6,145 bases of DNA, from positions 1 through 6,145 of the forward strand of contig JAGQXA010000252.1 of the NCBI GenBank assembly GCA_020436865.1. Reading direction: 5' to 3'. Positions 1 to 5,663 of this stretch are shown one piece after another. The notes beneath the pieces are model-generated. The model had not been told where the DNA came from. It did not search any database and worked only from the letters and a program-made list of their open reading frames with translations. The number at the start of each line of letters is the position of its first letter. Position 1 is the stretch's first letter. The position numbers and the translations under genes are program-made. The stretch comes from Saprospiraceae bacterium. Its GTDB lineage: Bacteria > Bacteroidota > Bacteroidia > Chitinophagales > Saprospiraceae.

Positions 1-456
1 GGAGAGTGGCTCGAGGCTGGATTTTCGGCGGTGAACCTTTTGGAGACCCCTCTGGGCTTTGGCGGGTTCGACTATCAGCTGGCGCGCAGTTACTACTTCA
101 ATCTGGGCGGCAAGCTCGCGCTGGGTCGCCGCTTCCAGTTGCTGCCAGGCGTGTTGGTCAAGTCCGATCTCGAGCAGCTACAGATCGATCTGTCGGCGGT
201 TGTCCAGTATAATGACAATATTTTCGGAGGCGCCTCGTTTAGAGGTTACAATGCTGAAAGCCTCGACGGCGTGGTGATCCTGGCCGGCATTAAGCTCAAC
301 GAGAAGATCACCCTGGCGTATTCTTACGATCTTACCCTTTCTACCCTTCGCGAGGTCAGCGACGGATCGCACGAGATCCTGATCAATTACAACCTTGGCA
401 AACCCGTCGGCAAAGGAAAAATGCCGCCGGTGATCTACAATCCGCGTTTTCGTTAA
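1..456 (+). CDS. porP/sprF: PorP/SprF-family T9SS outer-membrane protein, C-terminal part (5' end outside window)
   Basis: The frame is open from base 1 to a TAA at 454-456 and gives 151 residues with no start in view; the GTG at 31 is internal. The visible part begins GEWLEAGFSAVNLLETP, the Gly-Phe-Ser-x-x-Asn-Leu motif typical of the second half of PorP/SprF proteins. It continues as alternating polar and hydrophobic strands (LGGKLALG, FQLLPGVLVK, NIFGGASFRGY, VVILAGIKLN, ITLAYSYDLTL) and ends in a short NPRFR tail, as expected of an outer-membrane beta-barrel. Family members are usually about 300-350 residues, so roughly half is missing. In the family, these proteins help anchor T9SS components or cargo at the outer membrane, and one is often encoded next to gldK. 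Bacteroidota carry many paralogues, so which one this is cannot be settled here. The family call is firm and the exact role is inferred. Confidence 0.85.
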   Translation, partial: GEWLEAGFSAVNLLETPLGFGGFDYQLARSYYFNLGGKLALGRRFQLLPGVLVKSDLEQLQIDLSAVVQYNDNIFGGASFRGYNAESLDGVVILAGIKLNEKITLAYSYDLTLSTLREVSDGSHEILINYNLGKPVGKGKMPPVIYNPRFR

Positions 457-749
457 CGGGAAATGCGGGTGAGCTCTGATTTCTTTAGTACCTTGCAGCC
501 GGATCGAAGTGTTCAATCGAGCCGGCCGACCTTTCGATCCTTCATACGGCGATCCCTTAGAGGGCAGTTTTCGACGCCGAGAATGTTAAAAATGTCGGGC
601 TACCGAACAAGCGTACTGAAGGATCAGTTAATCTTTTTATTGGGCAAACCCCCTTCTCACCATCGCCCCGACCCGACTAAAGCGCTTTGAACAGCCGGAC
701 CGACCCTAACAATATACGGCTAAAGCATACTAAGCGACAATGTTATAGC

Positions 750-780
750 GTTGACTTTACGCCTCAAGTGTTAACTTTAC
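750..780 (+). repeat. Pair of 11-bp direct repeats upstream of the gldK promoter
   Basis: GTTGACTTTAC at 750-760 recurs as GTTAACTTTAC at 770-780. Ten of eleven bases match and the start-to-start distance is 20 bp, about two helical turns, which puts both copies on the same DNA face. The pair ends 30 bp before the proposed -33 element of gldK. This geometry fits a tandem binding site for a dimeric activator or response regulator. No factor can be named from sequence; por genes in Porphyromonas gingivalis are controlled through PorX and the sigma factor SigP, which is only an analogy. Confidence 0.4.
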
Positions 781-810
781 AGCCGGCTGAACAAAAATCA
801 AAAATTAATT

Positions 811-841
811 TTTGGTATTACTTTCAAACCAGCTATATTTA
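811..841 (+). promoter_or_regulatory. Putative Bacteroidota-type promoter of gldK
   Basis: TTTG at 811-814 is followed after 19 bp by TATATTTA at 834-841. The Bacteroidota housekeeping promoter is described as a -33 TTTG/TTG box and a -7 TAnnTTTG box about 19-21 bp apart, so the spacing fits and the -7 box differs only at its last base. Transcription would start near 847-849, leaving a leader of about 35 nt before the gldK ATG at 883. Such short motifs arise by chance in AT-rich DNA, so this is a candidate only. Confidence 0.45.
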
Positions 842-882
842 CGTTCGCTTTTCAAAATCTGAAGGAAAACTCGGGTGTTAAA

Positions 883-2133
883 ATGAAGAAATTACTAAGA
901 ACCTCCTTGGCGTTGTTAATTCTAACAACCTTAGCCACCTCTTGCGGTACCCGTCAGAACGGCCAACTGATCGGCGTCCTCGAACGCCCAAACTGGAAAG
1001 GGATCAACCCCTACGGTATGGTCTACGTTCAGTCTGGTACCCTCCACATCGGGAACAGCGATCAAGACATCACGAACACCTTCGTCCAAAGACCGAAATC
1101 CATCTCGATCCAGGGTTTTTTCATGGATGACACGGAGATCACCAACAACGAGTACCGCCAGTTCGTATACTGGGTCCGCGACTCCTTGGCGCACGACCTC
1201 CTCGATCACACCATGGAAGACGAACTCACCGGCGATACCTATATCGACTGGGAATACGAGATCGACTGGGAAGACGAATTGCTCCGGGAAGAACTCTTCT
1301 ACCAGGGCAAGGATCGCTTCGCCGGCAAGCAGGAACTGGACGTCGACAAGATGATGTTCGAATACGAGTGGTACGACTGGAAAGCCGCCGCTCACGACCG
1401 GGGCCGCTCCCCCCGCACTTCCTTCATTAAGCGCAAGACCATCAATATCTATCCCGATACGCTGGTATGGATCCGCGATTTCGCCTACTCCTACAACGAG
1501 CCGATGACGCGGAACTACTTCTGGCACCCGGCCTTCGACGACTATCCCGTCGTAGGTGTGAACTGGCACATGGCCAACGCCTTCTGCTACTGGCGGACGA
1601 AGCTCTGGAATGCCTATGAGGCCGGTCGCGATGGCGTGAATTCGGAAGACTTCCGCCTGCCCTTCGAACACGAATGGGAATACGCCTCCCGTGGCGGCCA
1701 CGATCTGGCTCCGTTCCCCTGGGGTGGCTACTACATCCGGAACTCGAAAGGCTGTCTGCTGGCCAACTTCAAGCCCGGTCGCGGTAACTATCCGGAAGAC
1801 GGCGGCCTGTACACGGTGAAAGCCGATGCCTACTTCCCCAACGACTACGGCCTGTACAACATGTCGGGCAACGTAGCCGAATGGACGGCCACCGCCTACT
1901 ACGAAAATGCATACTCCTTTATCCACGACCTCAACCCCGATATCCGCTACGACGCCAAGGCCGACGATCCGGAGGCCTACAAGCGCAAAGTGATCCGCGG
2001 CGGGTCCTGGAAAGATATCATGTTCTTCCTTCAGACGGGTACCCGCCACTGGGAATTCGAAGATACGACCAAGTCGTACGTCGGCTTCCGGTGCGCACTG
2101 ACCTTCCTGGGGCGTTCCATCAACGACTTCTAG
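883..2133 (+). CDS. gldK: T9SS outer-membrane-associated lipoprotein GldK/PorK (FGE-sulfatase-like fold)
   Basis: A 416-residue lipoprotein that forms, with GldN, the ring on the periplasmic face of the outer membrane. Residues 1-21 are a lipoprotein signal: MKK, a hydrophobic stretch, then LATSC with lipid-acceptor Cys21. From about residue 44 an FGE-sulfatase domain begins (GMVYVQSGTLHIGN, 45-58; FFMDDTEITNNEYRQFV, 79-95). A GldK-type acidic insert covers about 100-215. The fold resumes with VVGVNWHMANAFCYW (223-237), RLPFEHEWEYASRGG (258-272), YGLYNMSGNVAEW (322-334), IRGGSW (371-376) and VGFRCA (400-405). The two active-site cysteines of true formylglycine-generating enzymes, expected just after RGGS, are absent (WKDIMFF), so the role is structural. 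The start is chosen because the signal peptide begins there; AAGG at 862-865 is too far upstream to be a normal ribosome site. Residues 121-132 carry a tandem IDWE repeat. Identification is very secure. Confidence 0.97.
   Translation: MKKLLRTSLALLILTTLATSCGTRQNGQLIGVLERPNWKGINPYGMVYVQSGTLHIGNSDQDITNTFVQRPKSISIQGFFMDDTEITNNEYRQFVYWVRDSLAHDLLDHTMEDELTGDTYIDWEYEIDWEDELLREELFYQGKDRFAGKQELDVDKMMFEYEWYDWKAAAHDRGRSPRTSFIKRKTINIYPDTLVWIRDFAYSYNEPMTRNYFWHPAFDDYPVVGVNWHMANAFCYWRTKLWNAYEAGRDGVNSEDFRLPFEHEWEYASRGGHDLAPFPWGGYYIRNSKGCLLANFKPGRGNYPEDGGLYTVKADAYFPNDYGLYNMSGNVAEWTATAYYENAYSFIHDLNPDIRYDAKADDPEAYKRKVIRGGSWKDIMFFLQTGTRHWEFEDTTKSYVGFRCALTFLGRSINDF
1243..1278 (+). repeat. In-frame 18-bp tandem duplication inside gldK
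   Basis: Positions 1243-1260 and 1261-1278 match at 16 of 18 bases with no gap. They encode IDWEYE (residues 121-126) and IDWEDE (127-132) in the acidic insert between the two halves of the FGE-like fold. The near identity at DNA level, silent positions included, points to fairly recent replication slippage, not old protein repetition. Confidence 0.8.
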
Positions 2134-2152
2134 GTGACAACCCAATGAAACA

Positions 2153-2193
2153 GAGATGGATATCGGAGCGATCCGATATCCATCTCGCCTTTT
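2153..2193 (+). terminator. 15-bp perfect hairpin after gldK, probable terminator or attenuator
   Basis: GAGATGGATATCGGA at 2153-2167 pairs perfectly with 2172-2186 around the loop GCGA, a GNRA tetraloop. Three bases (GCC) and a run of only four T residues (2190-2193) follow. The stem is long and stable but the T tract is short and offset, so partial read-through into gldL is plausible. It begins 20 nt after the gldK stop. It could instead act as a 3' stability element for a gldK transcript. Confidence 0.7.
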
Positions 2194-2353
2194 AGGCCCC
2201 GGCCTTCCCCCATCTTAGCCGTTTCCAAAAAAAATTAAGTTTGCCGTTCCAGAAAGTGTGACTTTTTCCTCACCCGGCATTATTAGGGTGGGTTTAACGG
2301 CAATAACCCTTGTTTCGAACTTGATTAACTAACCTTATTAAATTGAACTACAG

Positions 2354-2950
2354 ATGAGTTTCGTTAAGTCAAAAGGTTTTAAGTATCTGAAGAACCTGAT
2401 CATCGGTGTAGGTGCAGCTGTCGTATTGTTGGGCGCCCTTTTTAAGCTCGAAAGCTGGCCGGGTGCAAGTACTATGCTGATCATCGGTCTGGGTACCGAG
2501 GCTTTCATCTTCCTGTTCCTGGGCCTGATCGGTCCGGAAAAAGACTACTACTGGGAAAAACTCTACCCGGGCCTGGACGACTACCACTCCCGGATCGCTC
2601 CGCTGACCCAAGGCGACCTTGGTAGCGCTGCCGATGCACCCCCTGCACTGAACGGCGAAGTCGTCGAACAGCAATTGGGCGGTATGCTCACCGAATTACA
2701 GAATATGTCGAAGAACCTCTCGGCCCTGAAGGCCCTGCAAGAGGTCGATTTCTCCGGCACCAGCGAACAGATCAAGTCCATGAACAACTTCTATACGAAG
2801 CTGAACGAAGCCATGGCCGATCTGGGTGATTCGCTGGAAGACACCAAGCAATACAAGGATCAGCTGTCGGCCCTCAACCGCAACCTCGGCTCGCTGAACT
2901 CGGTTTACGGCAACGTACTGTCTGCCATGGCCAGCATCGGCAAAGACTAA
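2354..2950 (+). CDS. gldL: T9SS inner-membrane motor protein GldL/PorL
   Basis: This 198-residue protein is the proton-channel partner of GldM; five GldL surround two GldM in the Flavobacterium johnsoniae motor. Two membrane helices lie at about residues 13-31 (ending in the family motif GALFK) and 40-60 (MLIIGLGTEAFIFLFLGLIG). Glu49 in the second helix matches the conserved intramembrane glutamate that contacts the GldM arginine. Residues 61-76 (PEKDYYWEKLYPGLDD) are the usual juxtamembrane segment. A polar linker follows, then about 100-195 is predicted amphipathic helix or coiled coil facing the cytoplasm, with related heptad-like stretches such as LGGMLTELQNMSKNLSALK. The protein is close to F. 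johnsoniae GldL in length (about 215) and much shorter than P. gingivalis PorL (about 300). The region before the ATG is AT-rich with no Shine-Dalgarno sequence. gldM follows after 48 bp, so the two are very likely co-transcribed. Confidence 0.96.
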   Translation: MSFVKSKGFKYLKNLIIGVGAAVVLLGALFKLESWPGASTMLIIGLGTEAFIFLFLGLIGPEKDYYWEKLYPGLDDYHSRIAPLTQGDLGSAADAPPALNGEVVEQQLGGMLTELQNMSKNLSALKALQEVDFSGTSEQIKSMNNFYTKLNEAMADLGDSLEDTKQYKDQLSALNRNLGSLNSVYGNVLSAMASIGKD

Positions 2951-2998
2951 GCCGCTGCACGCAGAATTCCATTTGTAAAACCTTAAACGCAGATTCTT

Positions 2999-4561
2999 AT
3001 GTCTATACCTAAGGAACCGCGGCAGCTAATGATCAACCTGATGTACCTGGTACTGACGGCTCTGCTGGCTCTGAACGTGTCCGCCGAGGTGATGAACGCC
3101 TTCTTCTCGCTCGAGAAGGGTATCAAGGATAGTAGCGCTATCGTCGATACCAACAACGCCACTGTGCTGGGCGGTATTCAGAAGCAGGCGGAAACGTACA
3201 AGACCGAGAAGAACGACTCCGTGTTGGTAGCTGCCAAAGAAGTAGATCAAATTACCAAAGACTTCGTCGACTACGTCGAGAATATCCATAAGCAATTGTT
3301 CGAAGCCGCCGGTGGTCCGAGTGAAAAAGACCCGGCCATTCCCAAGCGGATGAAGGACAAAGACATCACCACCCGTCTGCTCGTGATGGGGCAGAACGAC
3401 GATCCGACCGATCTCGATGCCCTCGGCCCGCAACTGGAACAGGAGATCATCTCCGTTCGCGAAAAATTGCTGGCCCTGGCCGATAACGACGCGGTCGTGT
3501 CCGAATCGCTGCCGCTCGGCATCGAAGACTGGCAGTCGAAAGCCGGCAAAGGCAAGAAGAGCTGGGCCGACTACAAATTCCGGCAAATGCCCGTTGCCGC
3601 CGTCTTCCCCATGCTGCGGAAGATGCAGAGCGACGCCAAGGCTTCGGCTTCTTCCGTGCTGAATTACCTCTTCAAGAAAGTGAAGGGCGAAGAGATCATC
3701 TTCGACGTCTTCCAGCCGGTTATCTCGGCCAGCAAGGGGTATGTGATCCGCGGCGATGAGTACCAGGCCGATGTCTTCCTGAGCGCCTATAGCTCGACGG
3801 CCGGCGAAAGCACCAAGATCTTTGTCGACGGACGCGAGCTGGATATCGAAGAAGGAAAAGCCATTTACACCGCGAAGCCTTCCAGCATCGGTACCAAGAA
3901 GTTCAAGGTGCGCATCGACGTGACCAACCCGCTGACCGGTCAAACCGAGTCGTACGACAAGGAGTTCGAATACGAAGTGGGCGAACGCTCCGTGACCGTA
4001 TCGGCCGACAAGATGAACGTGTTCTACATCGGCGTGGATAACCCGGTTTCGGTTTCGGCCGCCGGTATCTCCTCTAACGAACTGTCGGTGAGCATCTCCG
4101 GCGGCGGTGGATCCATCCGCAAGGTGGGCAGCGCCAACTACGTAGTGGAAGTGAAGCAACCGACCGACGACTGCCGCATTAACGTACGCGGCGGCGGCCT
4201 GTCCGACAGCAAGGTGTTCCGCGTCAAGCGGATCCCCGACCCGGTAGCCCGCCTTGGCAACAAGGAAGACGGCTCGATGGGTAACGGCGAATTCAAGGCC
4301 CAGCAGGGCGTGATCGCCTGGCTCGATAACTTCGACTTCGAAGCCAAGTGTGCCATCCAGGGATTCAAGCTGGTACGCGTGCCGAAGCGGCAGGATCCGA
4401 TCGAAGTGCTCAACAGCGGCGGTACCTACAGCTCCGACGCCAAGCGCATCGTCGACCAGGCTCGCCCCGGCGATACCTACTACTTCTTCGACGTGAAAGC
4501 CCGCTGCCCCGGCGACGTGGCTGGACGGAAAATTAATTCAATGGTTTTCACCATTAAATAA
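2999..4561 (+). CDS. gldM: T9SS inner-membrane-anchored periplasm-spanning protein GldM/PorM
   Basis: A 520-residue protein, close to the usual length of about 515. The N terminus reads MSIPKEPRQLMINLMYLVL, with a single membrane helix at about 11-30 (ending LLALNVSAEV). Arg8 corresponds to the conserved Arg9 of F. johnsoniae GldM that faces the GldL glutamate. The rest is periplasmic and follows the four-domain plan of PorM/GldM crystal structures. Helical D1 covers about 32-228 (including LNYLFKKV at 221-228). D2 (about 233-325), D3 (about 330-410) and D4 (about 413-520) are beta-rich. Here D2 includes the VFQPVISASKGYVIRGDEY stretch, and D4 begins PDPVARLG and ends in VFTIK. The dimer carries motor movement across the periplasm to the GldK/GldN ring, which D4 contacts. 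There is no Shine-Dalgarno sequence; the start is set by the conserved N terminus. Cys392, Cys451 and Cys503 are the only cysteines. Identification is very secure. Confidence 0.97.
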   Translation: MSIPKEPRQLMINLMYLVLTALLALNVSAEVMNAFFSLEKGIKDSSAIVDTNNATVLGGIQKQAETYKTEKNDSVLVAAKEVDQITKDFVDYVENIHKQLFEAAGGPSEKDPAIPKRMKDKDITTRLLVMGQNDDPTDLDALGPQLEQEIISVREKLLALADNDAVVSESLPLGIEDWQSKAGKGKKSWADYKFRQMPVAAVFPMLRKMQSDAKASASSVLNYLFKKVKGEEIIFDVFQPVISASKGYVIRGDEYQADVFLSAYSSTAGESTKIFVDGRELDIEEGKAIYTAKPSSIGTKKFKVRIDVTNPLTGQTESYDKEFEYEVGERSVTVSADKMNVFYIGVDNPVSVSAAGISSNELSVSISGGGGSIRKVGSANYVVEVKQPTDDCRINVRGGGLSDSKVFRVKRIPDPVARLGNKEDGSMGNGEFKAQQGVIAWLDNFDFEAKCAIQGFKLVRVPKRQDPIEVLNSGGTYSSDAKRIVDQARPGDTYYFFDVKARCPGDVAGRKINSMVFTIK

Positions 4562-4572
4562 CAGGCGAAATT

Positions 4573-4623
4573 TGGTTGCAGGATAATAGTTTGATATTTT
4601 TAGCGTTCTATTTCCTGCAACCA
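4573..4623 (+). promoter_or_regulatory. 11-bp perfect inverted repeat between gldM and gldN
   Basis: TGGTTGCAGGA at 4573-4583 is the exact reverse complement of 4613-4623, enclosing 29 AT-rich bases. It starts 11 nt after the gldM stop. No T run follows the right arm, so it is not a standard intrinsic terminator. It may be an RNA stem-loop that protects the gldM 3' end or marks a processing site, or a DNA inverted repeat for a regulator near the gldN promoter candidate. The symmetry is seen directly; the function is open. Confidence 0.55.
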
Positions 4624-4631
4624 GTTTCCTG

Positions 4632-4640
4632 TACTTTGCA
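4632..4640 (+). promoter_or_regulatory. Possible -7 promoter element of gldN
   Basis: TACTTTGCA at 4632-4640 resembles the Bacteroidota -7 consensus TAnnTTTG, with one base fewer between TA and TTTG. No clear -33 TTG box lies 17-23 bp upstream; that zone is the right arm of the inverted repeat at 4613-4623. If active, transcription would begin about ten bases before the gldN ATG at 4656. Weak evidence. Confidence 0.28.
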
Positions 4641-4655
4641 AAACTCAAAAAAATC

Positions 4656-5528
4656 ATGAAGATTGCTCTGAAAACGTTAGGTTTCGGTTGGCTGTTGACT
4701 TTGCTGGTCTGCAGCCCTTCGCTCGTTCAAGCGCAAGTGCCGGAGAATACCATGACCGAATCCAGCGATCCCAATGCCGAAAAGCCGTTGGATGATATCG
4801 TGGAGAAGCGCATGACCCTCGAGCACCCCATTCTGGCCTACGATCACGTGCGCGAAGCGGATATTTTCTGGGAAAAGCGGATCTGGCGCGTCATCGACGT
4901 GCGCGAAAAGATGAACAAGCCGTTCGCCTATCCGGAGCGCCCCTTCTTCTCCATCCTCATGGATGCCGCGATCAACGGCGAGATCACGGTCTATAGCACG
5001 GAAGACGATAAATTTACGCAACCGCTCACGCCCGATGAAGTAGCCTCCAAAGGGGCTTCCATCGACACCGTGATCACCTTCGACCCGGAAACGTACGAAG
5101 AACAGATCCAGGTCGTGCGCAACGAACTCAACCCGGAAGACGTGAAGCGTTTCCGCCTCAAGGAGATCTGGTTCTTCGACGAGGAAACCTCCACCTTGCA
5201 GGTGCGCGTCCTCGGGATCGCCCCGCTGATCGACGTTACCGACGACAATGGTAACTTCCTGTACGAACAACCGATGTTCTGGGTGTACTACCCGCAGGCT
5301 CGCAAAGTGCTGGCGCGCGAACGCGTGTTCAACCCCGGCAACGACGCCAGCCCGAACACCTGGGAAGACCTCATGGAAATGCGGTTCTTCTCCAGCTACA
5401 TCTACAAGGAATCCAACGTCTACGACCGCCGTCTTCAGCAGTACCTCTCGGGGGTTGACCTCCTCCTCGAGGCCGATAAGATCAAGAACGAGATCTTCAA
5501 CTTCGAACACGACCTCTGGTCGTATTGA
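4656..5528 (+). CDS. gldN: T9SS periplasmic ring protein GldN/PorN
   Basis: A 290-residue secreted protein, close to the family's usual 290-360. Residues 1-26 form a Sec signal peptide (MKIALK, hydrophobic core to about 24, cleavage predicted at VQA|QV). Cys19 lies in the hydrophobic core with Val before it, so it is not a lipobox. The mature protein shows the GldN pattern: READIFWEKRIWRVIDVREK (66-85), then KPFAYPERPFFSILMDAAINGEITVY (88-113), EDVKRFRLKEIWFFDEETS (161-179), QVRVLGIAPLIDV (182-194), MFWVYYPQARKVLA (207-220), and TWEDLMEMRFFSSYIYKESN (235-254). In the family GldN binds GldK to make the periplasmic ring under the outer membrane and contacts the GldM D4 domain. The ATG follows an A-rich stretch without a Shine-Dalgarno sequence. 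It lies 94 bp after gldM and is the last gene of the cluster, 25 bp before a strong terminator. Identification is very secure. Confidence 0.96.
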   Translation: MKIALKTLGFGWLLTLLVCSPSLVQAQVPENTMTESSDPNAEKPLDDIVEKRMTLEHPILAYDHVREADIFWEKRIWRVIDVREKMNKPFAYPERPFFSILMDAAINGEITVYSTEDDKFTQPLTPDEVASKGASIDTVITFDPETYEEQIQVVRNELNPEDVKRFRLKEIWFFDEETSTLQVRVLGIAPLIDVTDDNGNFLYEQPMFWVYYPQARKVLARERVFNPGNDASPNTWEDLMEMRFFSSYIYKESNVYDRRLQQYLSGVDLLLEADKIKNEIFNFEHDLWSY

Positions 5529-5553
5529 TCTTGTAAGCAGCTGAACATCAGCT

Positions 5554-5589
5554 AAAAAGCCGGAACCGCATCGCGGTTCCGGCTTTTTT
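5554..5589 (+). terminator. Strong intrinsic terminator at the end of the gldKLMN cluster, probably bidirectional
   Basis: A perfect 16-bp stem pairs 5554-5569 (AAAAAGCCGGAACCGC) with 5573-5588 around an ATC loop, and the right arm ends in six T residues (5584-5589). The five A residues at the left foot become a U tract on the minus strand, so the same hairpin can stop the convergent helicase transcript, whose stop codon is about 75 bp away. Confidence 0.93.
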
Positions 5590-5630
5590 ATTTCCACCGG
5601 CCAGGGGACCCAAAACGAGCATTTCGATTT

Positions 5631-5656
5631 TCCCACATCCCACATCCCACATCCCA
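5631..5656 (-). repeat. 3.7-copy 7-bp tandem repeat with G-quadruplex spacing on the minus strand
   Basis: TCCCACA is repeated at 5631-5637, 5638-5644 and 5645-5651, with a partial fourth copy (TCCCA) at 5652-5656. Read on the minus strand, this gives four GGG tracts (5655-5653, 5648-5646, 5641-5639, 5634-5632) separated by three identical ATGT loops, which satisfies the G3-N1-7 quadruplex rule. It lies between the helicase stop codon and the shared terminator, so it falls in the 3' untranslated part of the helicase mRNA. Folding is not shown by sequence alone. Confidence 0.75.
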
Positions 5657-5663
5657 TTCGGAG

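Larger units (their letters stand above)
457..882. other. 426-bp intergenic region between porP/sprF and gldK
   Basis: I see no credible gene. Short open frames at 463-690 and 687-881 have no recognisable protein character or start context. The proximal part holds an inverted repeat, GGATCGAA at 501-508 with TTCGATCC at 533-540. It also holds a weak hairpin (AAGGAT 619-624 with ATCTTT 631-636, one G-U pair) followed by a T run at 634-638, which may be a poor terminator for the porP/sprF transcript. The distal 130 bp turn AT-rich and contain the direct repeat at 750-780 and the promoter candidate at 811-841. The length and composition suggest that gldK starts its own transcript here instead of relying only on read-through. 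Confidence 0.6.

Noticed and set aside
463..881. Small open frames of 75 and 64 codons between porP/sprF and gldK
   Set aside because: No start context, no hydrophobic or domain pattern, and composition like the surrounding non-coding DNA; the second one overlaps the promoter candidate.
2145..2195. A 16-codon open frame (ATG at 2145, TAG at 2193) running through the hairpin after gldK, as a possible leader peptide
   Set aside because: It consists almost wholly of the two hairpin arms, has no ribosome site and no run of regulatory codons. The structure explains the bases better than a peptide does.
2310..2345. A possible promoter for gldL: TTGTTTC at 2310-2316 with TTAAATTG at 2338-2345
   Set aside because: The -7 box misses two of the six fixed positions of TAnnTTTG, and the leader would be almost absent. 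gldL may still have its own promoter, but I cannot place it.
2959..2999. ACGCAGA repeated at 2959-2965 and 2988-2994 in the gldL-gldM gap
   Set aside because: Only seven identical bases, with no symmetry or promoter-like context; expected by chance.
931..5657. Long minus-strand open frames opposite gldK (931-2145), gldM (3026-4159) and gldN (4677-5657)
   Set aside because: They are antisense shadows of well-identified genes in GC-rich coding DNA. Their translations are rich in Val, Gly and His with no recognisable motif, and they have no own leader.
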